A stretch of 64,000 bases of DNA from an uncultured Muribaculaceae bacterium (lineage in GTDB: Bacteria; Bacteroidota; Bacteroidia; Bacteroidales; Muribaculaceae): contig CAUBWJ010000003.1 in NCBI GenBank assembly GCA_958439725.1, positions 49,408 through 113,407 of the forward strand. Direction: 5' to 3'. Numbering within the stretch: position 1 is the first letter of the stretch; every line of letters starts with the position of its first letter. Under the pieces are notes generated by a model, which was not told the origin of the DNA, searched no databases, and saw nothing but the letters and a program-made list of their open reading frames with translations. The translations under genes were made by a program, and so were the position numbers. Below are positions 8,452 to 17,565 of this stretch, one piece after another.

Positions 8452-8456
8452 CCCCC

Positions 8457-9752
8457 ATGAAACTTCAATCAGCAATCATTATCATTTCATTGCTCGCAGG
8501 GCAGGGCGCACGCGCCGCCATGACACTCAATGACTGTCTGGTGTATGCCCGCGACCATGCCCACAGCAATATCCTGGGGCGTCTCGACGTGGAGAAGGCG
8601 GCCGCCGAAAAGCGCATGGCCCTCTCGGGGCTGCTCCCTGACGTGAGCTTCTCATCAAACGGCAACATAAGCTTCGGCCGCAACATTGACCCCGAGACGA
8701 ACACCTACGACAACCGCCAGACCCTCTCCACCGGTTTCGGCATTGGCATGACGCTGCCGGTGTTTGACGGACTGGTCAACGTAAACAATCTGAAAGCCGC
8801 CCGCGTGGCACAGTTGCGGCGCGAGCATGCGGCGTCGGCCGAACGCGACCTCGTGTCGCTTGAGGTAATCAGGTCGTTCTACAACGTGTCCTACTGCAAG
8901 GCGATGGTGGAGCAGATGCTCCATCAGCTCGAGCGCGACAGCACCGATCTGGCCGCCACAGAGCGCGGGGAGCGTCTGGGGATGCGCAGCGGGGCCGATG
9001 TGGCCGAGCTTCAGGCTCTCGTGGCTGCCGACGAATATGAGCTTGCCAACCAGCGCGGTCTGCTTGCCAAGGCCTATCTGGGCCTGCGGAGCGCAATGGG
9101 AATGAATCCTACCGACGAACCTCTCGACCTTATAGAGGAGGAAGCGGCCGACGGCACCCCTGGCCACTATGGCGAGCATCCGCGCATAGCCGCGGCACGC
9201 CTGGAACTGCGCGAGAGCGAATATGCGCTCAGAGCGGCCCGTGGCGCCTTCTCGCCCCGCATCTCGCTCAATGCCGGAATATCCACGTCGTACTACCGGA
9301 TGATGCATTCCGGGGTGCCCATGCCTAAGTTCAGCCACCAGTGGCACGACAACATGGGCGAGTATGTGGGATTCACGGTGTCAATTCCCCTCTTCACGGG
9401 GCTGTCTCTGTCCGGAAAGCTCAAGCGCGCCAAAATCGAGGTGCGTGAAAGCCGAGTGAAGCTCAGTCAGACCGAATATGAGATCGGGAAGGCCACAGCC
9501 GAGGCCGCGCTCGATTATGCCACGGCTGACGCCGAGATGACCGCGGCATCCCGCCGCCTCGACGCCGAAAAGATAGCCTACGAGGCTGTGCGACGCAAGT
9601 TCGAGCTCGGAGGAGCCTCGCCGGTGGAGCTCTACACCTCCGGAACCAAGCTTGCCACCGCGCGCGCCAACTATGAGGGAAAACGCATTGCAAAAATCAT
9701 AAGCCGGATAACACTCGATTACTATCACGGCGAAAAACTGATAAAAGAGTAA
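8457..9752 (+). CDS. TolC-family outer membrane efflux protein
   Basis: This 431-residue outer membrane factor has a signal peptide ending near GARAA, then the TolC pattern: MTLNDCLVYARDHA at the N-terminus, long amphipathic helices and two repeated halves. The second half contains FTVSIPLFTGLSLSGKLKRAK, typical of the family. It should form the trimeric channel for the tripartite pump encoded by the next three genes. The ATG at 8457 gives a proper signal sequence; an upstream TTG in frame would remove it. The gap to the adaptor gene is 4 bases. Confidence 0.92.
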   Translation: MKLQSAIIIISLLAGQGARAAMTLNDCLVYARDHAHSNILGRLDVEKAAAEKRMALSGLLPDVSFSSNGNISFGRNIDPETNTYDNRQTLSTGFGIGMTLPVFDGLVNVNNLKAARVAQLRREHAASAERDLVSLEVIRSFYNVSYCKAMVEQMLHQLERDSTDLAATERGERLGMRSGADVAELQALVAADEYELANQRGLLAKAYLGLRSAMGMNPTDEPLDLIEEEAADGTPGHYGEHPRIAAARLELRESEYALRAARGAFSPRISLNAGISTSYYRMMHSGVPMPKFSHQWHDNMGEYVGFTVSIPLFTGLSLSGKLKRAKIEVRESRVKLSQTEYEIGKATAEAALDYATADAEMTAASRRLDAEKIAYEAVRRKFELGGASPVELYTSGTKLATARANYEGKRIAKIISRITLDYYHGEKLIKE

Positions 9753-9756
9753 GACT

Positions 9757-11010
9757 ATGGATATAGAAATCAAGCGGAAACATCCGATGTTAAAAAAGTA
9801 TGGATGGTGGGCGGCAGCAGGCGTGGCGGTGGTAGCGGCTGTAGTCTGGTCGGTGATCTCGTCGGGGACATCGACCTACGAAGCCAAGGCCGACACTATG
9901 GTTACCGGCGAGGTGACCGAAGGCCTGTTCAATGACTACATACGCATCAATGGCCGGATAGAAACCGGGATGACGGTGCAGATCTCGGCCCTCGAGACGG
10001 GAATCGTTGAGTCAAAGGTCAAGGAAGAGGGTGCTATGGTGTTGCCCGGCGATATTATACTCACTCTGCGCAACCCCGGTCTGCGGCAGCAGATTCTCGA
10101 CTCGGAATCGCAGCTTGCCGAGCGTCAGAACATGCTGCGCGATACCGAGCTTGCAATGGAAAAGGAGCGGCTGCAGATCAAGCAGGACCTGCTGGCGGCG
10201 CGCACCGACCTCAACCGCAAGCGGCGTCTGGCCACGCAGCAGACCGAACTCTACAACGAGCGTCTGACCTCGCGCGAGGACTATCTGAAGGCATGCGAGG
10301 ACTATGAGCTGGCGCGTGAGAACATGGAACTGCTCCAGAGCCGTCAGCGTCAGGACTCGCTCTACCGCTCCGTTCAGCTCGGGATGATGCGCGAGAGTCT
10401 TCAGAACATGCGCGAGAACTTCGCGCTGGTGCGTCAGCGGGCCGACAATCTCAATATCCGCGCCTCCCACGCCGGGCAGCTCGGCAGCCTCAATGCCGAA
10501 CTCGGCCAGAATATCGGCGCCGGTCAGCAGGTGGGCCAGATAAACATTCTCGACAATTACAAGCTGGCGGTGCAGATAGACGAGCATTATATAGACCGCG
10601 TGTCGGCCGGGCTGCAGGGATGCGCGCGCCGGGGGGGCAAGGAGATTCCCGTTACGGTCAGCAAGGTGTATCCCGAAGTGTCGGAAGGGCATTTCCGCGC
10701 CGACCTCATCATAGACGGCGAGCTGCCTGCCACGCCGCGTGTGGGGCAGACCTATCCGGTAGACCTGATGCTCGGCGAACCCACGCAGTCGGTGATGGTA
10801 CCCCGGGGAACATTCTTCCAGTCTACGGGCGGACGGTGGATCTACGTCGTTTCACCCGACGGCCGCTCGGCCACCCGGCGGGAAATCTCAATTGGGCGCC
10901 AGAATCCTCAGTTCTATGAGGTGACCTCAGGCCTCGAGCCGGGCGAGCGCGTGATCATAAGCTCATACAACAACTACGGTGATGTTGACAAAATAATAAT
11001 CGATAAATAA
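9757..11010 (+). CDS. HlyD/MacA-type periplasmic adaptor
   Basis: The 417-residue membrane-fusion protein has one N-terminal membrane anchor (about residues 16-33), a lipoyl-like half near ISALETGIVESKVKEEGAMV, a long alpha-helical hairpin (about 100-220, rich in Glu, Arg and Gln), a second lipoyl half (ASHAGQLGSLNAELGQNIGA) and a beta-barrel region with PRVGQTYPVDLML. It would join the inner membrane ABC permease to the TolC-family channel. The gene lies 4 bases after the TolC-family gene and 16 bases before the ATPase. Confidence 0.9.
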   Translation: MDIEIKRKHPMLKKYGWWAAAGVAVVAAVVWSVISSGTSTYEAKADTMVTGEVTEGLFNDYIRINGRIETGMTVQISALETGIVESKVKEEGAMVLPGDIILTLRNPGLRQQILDSESQLAERQNMLRDTELAMEKERLQIKQDLLAARTDLNRKRRLATQQTELYNERLTSREDYLKACEDYELARENMELLQSRQRQDSLYRSVQLGMMRESLQNMRENFALVRQRADNLNIRASHAGQLGSLNAELGQNIGAGQQVGQINILDNYKLAVQIDEHYIDRVSAGLQGCARRGGKEIPVTVSKVYPEVSEGHFRADLIIDGELPATPRVGQTYPVDLMLGEPTQSVMVPRGTFFQSTGGRWIYVVSPDGRSATRREISIGRQNPQFYEVTSGLEPGERVIISSYNNYGDVDKIIIDK

Positions 11011-11026
11011 CAAATCCTGAAAAATC

Positions 11027-11710
11027 ATGAATATAGAAATCAAAAACCTGAAAAAGGTGTTCCGCTCCGACAGCGTGCAGACCATAGCTCTCAACGGCGT
11101 GTCGCTCAGTGTGGCCGACGGCGAATTTGTGGCCGTGATGGGGCCCTCGGGCTGCGGTAAATCAACTTTGCTCAATATCCTCGGGCTTCTGGATAATCCC
11201 ACATCGGGAGAATATCTGCTTGGCGATACCGAGGTGGGCTCGCTGCGCGAAAGCCAGCGCACGGCGTGGCGTCGTGGGCGGATAGGCTTCATATTCCAGT
11301 CGTTCAATCTCATAGAGGAGATGAATATCCGCGACAACATTATGCTTCCGCTCAACAGCCTCGACATGCCGAAGGCCGAGAAGAACCGCCGTGTTGACGA
11401 GGCCATGCGCCGCATGGGCATAGCTCACCGCAGCCGTCATTATCCCTCGCAGCTCTCGGGCGGACAGCAGCAGAGAGCCGCCATAGCACGCGCCATAGTG
11501 TCGGAACCGGGTCTGATTCTGGCCGACGAGCCTACCGGAAATCTCGACTCCCGCAACGGCGCCGAGGTGATGGAACTGCTCTCGGAGCTGCACCGCGCCG
11601 GGGCCACGATAGTCATGGTGACCCATTCGCAGAAAGATGCGGCACTGGCCGACCGCATAATCAATCTTTTCGACGGCCAGATTGTGGAGAACCTTAACGA
11701 CAGAATGTGA
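11027..11710 (+). CDS. ABC transporter ATP-binding protein (MacB/LolD type)
   Basis: The 227-residue ATPase has Walker A GPSGCGKST, the Q-loop in IFQSFNLIEEM, the signature LSGGQQQRAAIARAI, Walker B LILADEPTGNLD and the switch His in VTHSQ. The strict DEPTGNLDS sequence and the SFNL Q-loop place it in the MacB/LolD/FtsE class, which works with FtsX-type permeases in mechanotransmission rather than classical membrane transport. The next gene encodes such a permease. Confidence 0.95.
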   Translation: MNIEIKNLKKVFRSDSVQTIALNGVSLSVADGEFVAVMGPSGCGKSTLLNILGLLDNPTSGEYLLGDTEVGSLRESQRTAWRRGRIGFIFQSFNLIEEMNIRDNIMLPLNSLDMPKAEKNRRVDEAMRRMGIAHRSRHYPSQLSGGQQQRAAIARAIVSEPGLILADEPTGNLDSRNGAEVMELLSELHRAGATIVMVTHSQKDAALADRIINLFDGQIVENLNDRM

Positions 11711-11711
11711 C

Positions 11712-14078
11712 ATGATGAAATTCTTTACTTCCGACCTAAGGCGCAATCTCACCAAGATATTGTGTCTCACCGTGGGTCTGGCCATCGGGTTTCTGCTCGT
11801 GGCAAAAGTGTGGTTCGAGCAGACCTACGACGCGTTTTTCCCCGATGCCGACCGCATCTATGTGGTGAAGGAGACATTTGAGAAAAACGGTGAATACGCT
11901 GAGTTTGGACTTACTCCCGGAGCGATTGCCCCCGGAATGAAACGTTATATTCCACAGGTGGAGGATGGCACCCGCATACGCCCGATGCTGGCCGAGACGA
12001 AGATAAAGCTTGCCGACGGCCGTTCTTTCGACGTGGACGGAGGCTGGCTCGCCGACGAGCGGTTTTTCGACGTGCTCCCCACCCGCATTATCGCCGGAGA
12101 TCCGCACGATGTGATGGCGGTGGAGCGCCAGGTGATGATTCCGCAGTCGCTCGCCGAAAAGATAGGTGGCGATGTCATAGGGCTTGAATTTACGGTGCAG
12201 AGCTTTTCCGATTCGTTCAAGCTTACCATAGGGGGCGTCTACGAGGATTATCCTCTCAACTCCATGATAGATAATGTGGTGTATGTGAGTCTGCCCACCA
12301 TAGCCCTTGTAAGCTACGACGGGCGCGATAACTGGGTGGGTAACGACGGCTACCGCAGTTTCATCAGGCTCGCTTCCGGCGTGGTTCCGGATGATATCAA
12401 GCCCGGTGTCCGGGCCATGCTTGAGGATAATGTTGACAAGGAGGCGCTTGATATGTTTCATTTCACCTTGCGCCCCGTGCCGCTTGTGGGATTTTATTCC
12501 TCGCAGGAAAGCGTGAAGTCGATGTCGCTGATGCTTACATTTCTTGCCGTGGTTCTGCTCATGAGCGCCGCGCTCAACTATCTGCTGGTGACCATAGGGC
12601 AGATGGGACGCCGTGCCAAGGAGATGGCCGTGCGGAAGTGCTACGGCACATCCTCGGCCCGCATCTTCGGCCGCATAATGGGCGAGAGCCTGTTTTTCTT
12701 GCTGGTGTCGGCCCTGCTTGCCGTGCTGCTCACATTCTGTTTTCCCGATCTCTGCCGACGTCTCTTGGGCTACACGCCCGCGCAGCTCTTCTCCATAGGC
12801 AATCTCTGGCTTGTGGAGGGCGCGGTGATGGTGGTGCTGCTTGCCATCACGGGCGCCGTGCCGGCATGGCTCTATTGCCGCACTCCGGTGGCCTCGGCGT
12901 TTCGCGGTGTGGCGCGCGGACGGCGTGGCTGGAAACTCGCCCTGCTCTCACTGGAATTCTTCGCCTCAGGACTGCTGCTGTGTCTGCTGGTGATTGTCGG
13001 GCGTCAGTATTACATGATGGCCGCTCTCGACATGGGATTCGAATACGAGAAACTGGCCCATATCAATCTCTCGGGTGTGCCTCAGGATAAAAGGGAGGCT
13101 CTCGTGTCGGAGCTCCGCAATCTGGGTTGCGTGGAGAGTGTGGCGTCGGCCTCGTCGCATCTCACCGCTCCGGCGAGCGGCAACAATGTGTGGCTCGGCG
13201 ACGATTATTCCGTGCAGGTGAATGTTGCCGACATGTATGGGACCCATCCCGAGTTTTTCGCTACTGCCGGAATAAAATTCCTGCAGGGCGGAACGTTCCG
13301 CGAGCTGGCCGATTCGACCGTGAATCAGGTGGTGGTCGAGGAGCGCTTCATAGATGTGCTTGAGAAGCTGAGCGGCGTCAAGGACAGGAATATAGTGGGA
13401 CGCCGCTTCAAGATTTCTGAACATACTGCAACGGGCAGTGAAGAATTTGAGGTGTGCGGCGTGGTGGCCAACCAGCGCAGGCACCATTTTGAGAACGGGG
13501 GCTTTGATGACCGTTCTGCCGTATGGTTCCCTTCACGTAGAATCGAAAGCAATGTGTATGTGAGATTCTCGTCGCTTACGCCGGAAACCATGAACCAGGC
13601 ACAGGAAGTGCTTTCGCGCGTGATTCCCGACAAGGAGCTTTATGTCACACCGATGTCGGTGGACGTGGAGGCTATGACGGAGCCTGTGAGACGTTTCGCC
13701 ACTTCAGTTCTGATAGCCGGACTGGCCATACTGCTGATAGCCATGACCGGATTGGTGGGCTATACGGCCGACGAGGCGCAGCGGCGCGCGCGTGAGATAG
13801 CCATACGCAAGGTCAACGGCGAGTCGGCTGCCGATATACTCAAGCTCTTCTGCGGCTCGATACTCAAGGTGGCATTGCCCTCACTCGTGGCCGGAGGCGC
13901 GGTGGCGATTGTCGTGGGGCGGCGGTGGCTGTCACAGTTTGCCGAGCAGGTGTCGCTGGCACCGCTCACCATCGTGGCCTGTCTGCTGCTGATTCTCGCC
14001 GTGCTGCTGGCTGTGGTGTCTTTCAACAGCCTCGGCGTGGCCCGCAGCAATCCCGTGGACCATCTGCGGAGCGAGTAA
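11712..14078 (+). CDS. FtsX/MacB-type ABC permease with two permease halves
   Basis: The 788-residue protein has an N-terminal membrane helix (residues 13-30), a large periplasmic MacB-core-like domain, three membrane helices at about 275-400 (ending KEMAVRKCYGTSSARIFGRI before helix 3), a second helix-plus-periplasmic-domain unit, and a final FtsX block with REIAIRKVNGESAADILKLF near 700. This duplicated form is common in Bacteroidetes. ATGs at 11712 and 11715 are both possible; the upstream frame opening would overlap the ATPase gene. It closes the four-gene pump operon. The substrate is not evident. Confidence 0.9.
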   Translation: MMKFFTSDLRRNLTKILCLTVGLAIGFLLVAKVWFEQTYDAFFPDADRIYVVKETFEKNGEYAEFGLTPGAIAPGMKRYIPQVEDGTRIRPMLAETKIKLADGRSFDVDGGWLADERFFDVLPTRIIAGDPHDVMAVERQVMIPQSLAEKIGGDVIGLEFTVQSFSDSFKLTIGGVYEDYPLNSMIDNVVYVSLPTIALVSYDGRDNWVGNDGYRSFIRLASGVVPDDIKPGVRAMLEDNVDKEALDMFHFTLRPVPLVGFYSSQESVKSMSLMLTFLAVVLLMSAALNYLLVTIGQMGRRAKEMAVRKCYGTSSARIFGRIMGESLFFLLVSALLAVLLTFCFPDLCRRLLGYTPAQLFSIGNLWLVEGAVMVVLLAITGAVPAWLYCRTPVASAFRGVARGRRGWKLALLSLEFFASGLLLCLLVIVGRQYYMMAALDMGFEYEKLAHINLSGVPQDKREALVSELRNLGCVESVASASSHLTAPASGNNVWLGDDYSVQVNVADMYGTHPEFFATAGIKFLQGGTFRELADSTVNQVVVEERFIDVLEKLSGVKDRNIVGRRFKISEHTATGSEEFEVCGVVANQRRHHFENGGFDDRSAVWFPSRRIESNVYVRFSSLTPETMNQAQEVLSRVIPDKELYVTPMSVDVEAMTEPVRRFATSVLIAGLAILLIAMTGLVGYTADEAQRRAREIAIRKVNGESAADILKLFCGSILKVALPSLVAGGAVAIVVGRRWLSQFAEQVSLAPLTIVACLLLILAVLLAVVSFNSLGVARSNPVDHLRSE

Positions 14079-14100
14079 TACATAGATTTCTTATATTTTC

Positions 14101-14139
14101 GGCGGGTGTTGCCTTGAGTTTTGCGACACCCGCCTTTGT
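14101..14139 (+). terminator. Terminator between the pump operon and the AraC gene
   Basis: A 12-bp stem (GGCGGGTGTTGC against GCGACACCCGCC, one G-U pair) with a 10-base loop is followed by TTTGTG. It sits between converging genes. Confidence 0.65.
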
Positions 14140-14154
14140 GTATGCCGGCGTGGT

Positions 14155-15021
14155 TCAGGCATGCCGGTTCTGCATATAGAGGCGCGGGGATATGCCGGTG
14201 TGGCGGTGGAAAAGCTTGGAGAACTGCGACTGGTTGGGGATGCCTACTTTGCATGCTATGCCGGCAAGATCGAGGTTTGATGAAAACATGAGCGTCTGCG
14301 CCCGTTCCACACGTTTTCGCTGTATGTATCTGTTAGGGGTCATCCCGTTCACCTGTTTGAATATGCGGGAAAAATGGTCGGGTGTCACACACATTATATC
14401 GGCCAGTTCAGCCACTGTTATCCGATTCTCCAGGTGGTTGTGGATATAGTTGAGCACCTGTATCATCCTGTGGCTCAGGTTGGAGAAGGGCCGGGAGCCC
14501 TCCTTCAGAAACCGTGAGAACAGCATCAGCAGTATTCCGGAGCTTTCAATATCCTTGTTGAACTCTCCCAAGGGTTTTTCGCGGTTGATTGAAAACAGTT
14601 CGGGACGGTTGTCGTAAATCAGCGGATCGGGGTCGGTGAGTCGGCACCCCGGGTTCAGCTCCAGATACCGCTTCATCAGATATTCGTCCAGTTCCGAGGC
14701 CTTCGGGCAATAGTCGATATTCGCGTATTCAAACAGATTACGGCCACCTATGAGCTGATCGATAAAACAGATATAGTAATGTCCCATCGATTCGCGGCAT
14801 TCATACTCATGAAAAGTATATTTGGGGATTATGAACATGTCGCCTTCCTTCAGCTTATACTCTTTTTGGTTCATGTAGACTGAAGCCGATCCCTCGTTTA
14901 TGAGAAACAGCCTTGTGAAAGGGCTCACCACATTCTTGTAGCACCATTCCGTGCCGACTCTGGAATAGCCGGCATAAATCATCTGCAGATTCAGAGTATT
15001 TTTGTAATCAGCGTATTTCAT
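14155..15021 (-). CDS. AraC-family transcriptional regulator
   Basis: The 288-residue regulator has an N-terminal cupin-like effector domain (residues 30-100, with GSASVYMNQKEYKLKEGDMF and IIPKYTFHEYEC) and a C-terminal double HTH (about 185-285). The latter is marked by ITVAELADIMCVTPDHFSRIFK and by the AraC signature near GIACKVGIPNQSQFSKLFHR. It is divergent from the GH92 mannosidase across a 132-bp gap, which makes that gene the obvious target (inference). The cupin suggests a sugar or other small-molecule ligand. Confidence 0.93.
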   Translation of the reverse strand: MKYADYKNTLNLQMIYAGYSRVGTEWCYKNVVSPFTRLFLINEGSASVYMNQKEYKLKEGDMFIIPKYTFHEYECRESMGHYYICFIDQLIGGRNLFEYANIDYCPKASELDEYLMKRYLELNPGCRLTDPDPLIYDNRPELFSINREKPLGEFNKDIESSGILLMLFSRFLKEGSRPFSNLSHRMIQVLNYIHNHLENRITVAELADIMCVTPDHFSRIFKQVNGMTPNRYIQRKRVERAQTLMFSSNLDLAGIACKVGIPNQSQFSKLFHRHTGISPRLYMQNRHA

Positions 15022-15041
15022 GGCAATCGGTTACTTCCCGG

Positions 15042-15072
15042 CAAAAATAATCAACATATCAGTTTTTGCAAA
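15042..15072 (-). promoter_or_regulatory. Promoter of the AraC regulator
   Basis: The minus strand reads TTTG (15072-15069), a 19-base spacer and TATTTTTG (15049-15042), which ends 20 bases before the regulator ATG. Confidence 0.7.
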
Positions 15073-15114
15073 GTTCAGCCCGTAAATTTAATCTCAGGAA
15101 CTGCCAGCTATAAT

Positions 15115-15122
15115 TATCTTTG
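15115..15122 (+). promoter_or_regulatory. Promoter -7 element of the GH92 gene
   Basis: TATCTTTG ends 31 bases before the ATG at 15154. No clear -33 element is present, which fits a promoter that needs an activator such as the divergent AraC protein. Confidence 0.6.
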
Positions 15123-15153
15123 TAAGCTAAAACCAGAAAAAAAGAAGTTGCTT

Positions 15154-17499
15154 ATGAGATTCATTACTATATCTTTATGTGCGGGGATGATGGCAATGGC
15201 AGGCTCTGTTTTGGCCGTTGGGCAGCAGTCGGCTTCCGACGGAAAGCGGCTGTCGGACTATGTGAATCCCTTTATCGGGGCCAGCACCAGTATCAGTGAG
15301 GCCGGGGCTTCTCATGGCCTCGGCAAGACCATCCCCGGATCGACCACACCTTTCGGAATGGTGCAGCTCAGTCCGAACACCATAACCGGCGGTGACAACG
15401 GGTCGGGTTACAGCCACGAGCATACCACAATGGAAGGGTTTGCCTTCACACAGATGAGCGGTGTGGGGTGGTATGGCGATCTGGGCAATTTCCTGGTGAT
15501 GCCTACCGTTGGGCCTTTGCATACGGCCTCGGGCAAGGAGGCGAATCCGGATGCGGGATACCGCTCGCGTTACGACAAGCAGTCGGAGGAGGCCCGGGCA
15601 GGGTATTACTCGGTGTTTCTGAGCGACTACGCTGTGAAGGCCGAGGCGACAGCCGCTCCCCATAGCGGCATGCTGCGGTTCACCTACCCCGAAAGCAAGG
15701 AATCACGTATCCAGATAGACCTGGCACGCCGCGTGGGAGGCACCTCGACCTGGCAGAAGGTGCGTGTGGTCAATGACCATACCATAGCCGGACGCATGGA
15801 ATGTACGCCCGAAGGAGGCGGCTGGGGAAACGGTGACGGCAAGGGCCTCTATACCGTCTATTTCCATGCACAGTTCTCGAAGCCGCTTTCCAGATATGGC
15901 GTGTGGACGGTTCCGGTGCCCGACGGGCAGAGCCGCAAGCGGCAGGATATCGAAAGCGAGGAATTCCAGCGGATGACGGCTGGCGCGCAGGTGTTGACCG
16001 GAATAAAGGAGTACGAAGGCAAGCATCTGGGTTTCTTTACCGAATTTGACACGAAAGAGGGTGAAGCGGTGATGATGAAGGCCGGAATCTCGTTTGTGAG
16101 CGAGGATGGTGCGGAGAAGAATCTGAAAGCCGAGATAGAAGGCTGGGATTTCGATCGCATTCTGGCCGACAGCCGCAAACGCTGGGACAATACTTTGGCG
16201 AAAATACAGGTGGAAGGTGGCGACGACGATACGAGAACCGTATTTTACACCGCCCTTTACCATACGATGCTCGACCCGCGCATGTACACTGATGTTGACG
16301 GAAAATATGTGGGTGGCGATTATAAGGCGTACCAGACCAATCTCTTTCATAAACGCACTATCTTCAGCGGATGGGATGTGTTCCGCAGCGAGATGCCGTT
16401 GCTCACCATCATCCGGCCCGATGTGGTGAGCGATATGCTGAACTCACTGATAACTATGGCGGAAGAGAACGGAAGCGAATACCTTGAACGCTGGGAGTTC
16501 CTGAACGCCAACAGCGGCTGTATGCTGGGCAATCCTGCCATATCGGTTCTGGCCGACTGCTATGCCAAGGGAATCCGGAATTATGACGTGGAGAAGGCCT
16601 ACCGCTATGCCGTAAACACCAGCGAGAAGTTCGGCAACGGCGAACGCGGATTTACTCCCGGGGGCGAAGGCATATCGCGGACCCTCGAGCACGCCTATAC
16701 CGAGTGGTGTATGGCGCAGCTGGCCGGCTGGCTGGGCCACAAGGAGGATCACGACACCTATCTGCGCCGTTCTTCCTCCTACCGGAATATCTATGATCCC
16801 GAGGTGAAAAGTTTCCGTCCGCGACAGGAGGACGGCAGCTTCTATCCGTGGCCCGAGGCAGGGCGCCTGCAGCAGAGTTATGGTTGCGCCGAATCCAATC
16901 CCTATCAGCAGGGATGGTTCGTGCCGCATGATATCGATGGCATGGCCGAACTGATGGGCGGCCGCGAGGCGGTGCTTGCCGATCTTGACACGATGTTTGC
17001 CAATACGCCGTCGCATTTCCTCTGGAACGACTATTATAACCATGCCAATGAGCCGGTGCACCATATCCCGTACCTCTACAATCGCCTCGGACAGCCCTGG
17101 AAGACGCAAAAATGGACGCGTTTCATCTGTGCGAATGCCTACAAGAACAAGGTGGCAGGTCTTACAGGCAATGAGGACGTAGGGCAGATGTCGGCGTGGT
17201 ACGTACTGTCGGCTATCGGCATTCATCCCGTATGTCCCGGCGAGACCCGTTTTGAAATCACATCGCCGGTATTTGACCGCGCCGTGCTCAGCTTGCCCGA
17301 CGGGAATACATTCACCATCACGGCCCTGCAGAATTCTCCAGAGAATGTCTATATCCAGTCAGCACGCCTGAACGGCAAGGATTATACCAAATGCCATATC
17401 GACTATCGCGACATCATGGCCGGCGGCGAGCTTGAACTTGTACTCGGCAACAGGCCAAACAGGGAGTGGGGTGTGGAAGACGACGGTAAAATCAAATAA
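15154..17499 (+). CDS. Alpha-mannosidase, GH92
   Basis: This 781-residue exported GH92 exo-alpha-mannosidase trims mannose from N-glycans or yeast-type mannans. A signal peptide is followed by YVNPFIGAS and the family hallmark TTPFGMVQLSPNT. The central part includes DVFRSEMPLLT, and the C-terminal barrel carries AGLTGNEDVGQMSAWYVLSA and GIHPVCPG, which are strongly conserved in GH92. The protein is full length. ATG 15154 was preferred over a TTG six bases upstream. The linkage (1,2, 1,3 or 1,4) cannot be read. It may cooperate with the GH130 and MFS genes 9 kb downstream. Confidence 0.96.
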   Translation: MRFITISLCAGMMAMAGSVLAVGQQSASDGKRLSDYVNPFIGASTSISEAGASHGLGKTIPGSTTPFGMVQLSPNTITGGDNGSGYSHEHTTMEGFAFTQMSGVGWYGDLGNFLVMPTVGPLHTASGKEANPDAGYRSRYDKQSEEARAGYYSVFLSDYAVKAEATAAPHSGMLRFTYPESKESRIQIDLARRVGGTSTWQKVRVVNDHTIAGRMECTPEGGGWGNGDGKGLYTVYFHAQFSKPLSRYGVWTVPVPDGQSRKRQDIESEEFQRMTAGAQVLTGIKEYEGKHLGFFTEFDTKEGEAVMMKAGISFVSEDGAEKNLKAEIEGWDFDRILADSRKRWDNTLAKIQVEGGDDDTRTVFYTALYHTMLDPRMYTDVDGKYVGGDYKAYQTNLFHKRTIFSGWDVFRSEMPLLTIIRPDVVSDMLNSLITMAEENGSEYLERWEFLNANSGCMLGNPAISVLADCYAKGIRNYDVEKAYRYAVNTSEKFGNGERGFTPGGEGISRTLEHAYTEWCMAQLAGWLGHKEDHDTYLRRSSSYRNIYDPEVKSFRPRQEDGSFYPWPEAGRLQQSYGCAESNPYQQGWFVPHDIDGMAELMGGREAVLADLDTMFANTPSHFLWNDYYNHANEPVHHIPYLYNRLGQPWKTQKWTRFICANAYKNKVAGLTGNEDVGQMSAWYVLSAIGIHPVCPGETRFEITSPVFDRAVLSLPDGNTFTITALQNSPENVYIQSARLNGKDYTKCHIDYRDIMAGGELELVLGNRPNREWGVEDDGKIK

Positions 17500-17500
17500 A

Positions 17501-17533
17501 TTTGCTTTTGCATCCGACTTCTTCGTATCTTTG
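17501..17533 (+). promoter_or_regulatory. Promoter of the WYL-regulator/trmD unit
   Basis: TTTG (17501-17504), a 21-base spacer and TATCTTTG (17526-17533) precede the WYL gene by 32 bases. Confidence 0.65.
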
Positions 17534-17565
17534 TGGAGCTGCCGGTTTTGGGTGGCTCCGCTTTT

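Noticed and set aside
8384..8456. Sigma-54 promoter for the TolC-family operon
   Set aside because: No TGGCAC-N5-TTGC pattern is present and the regulator lacks the AAA+ domain needed for it.
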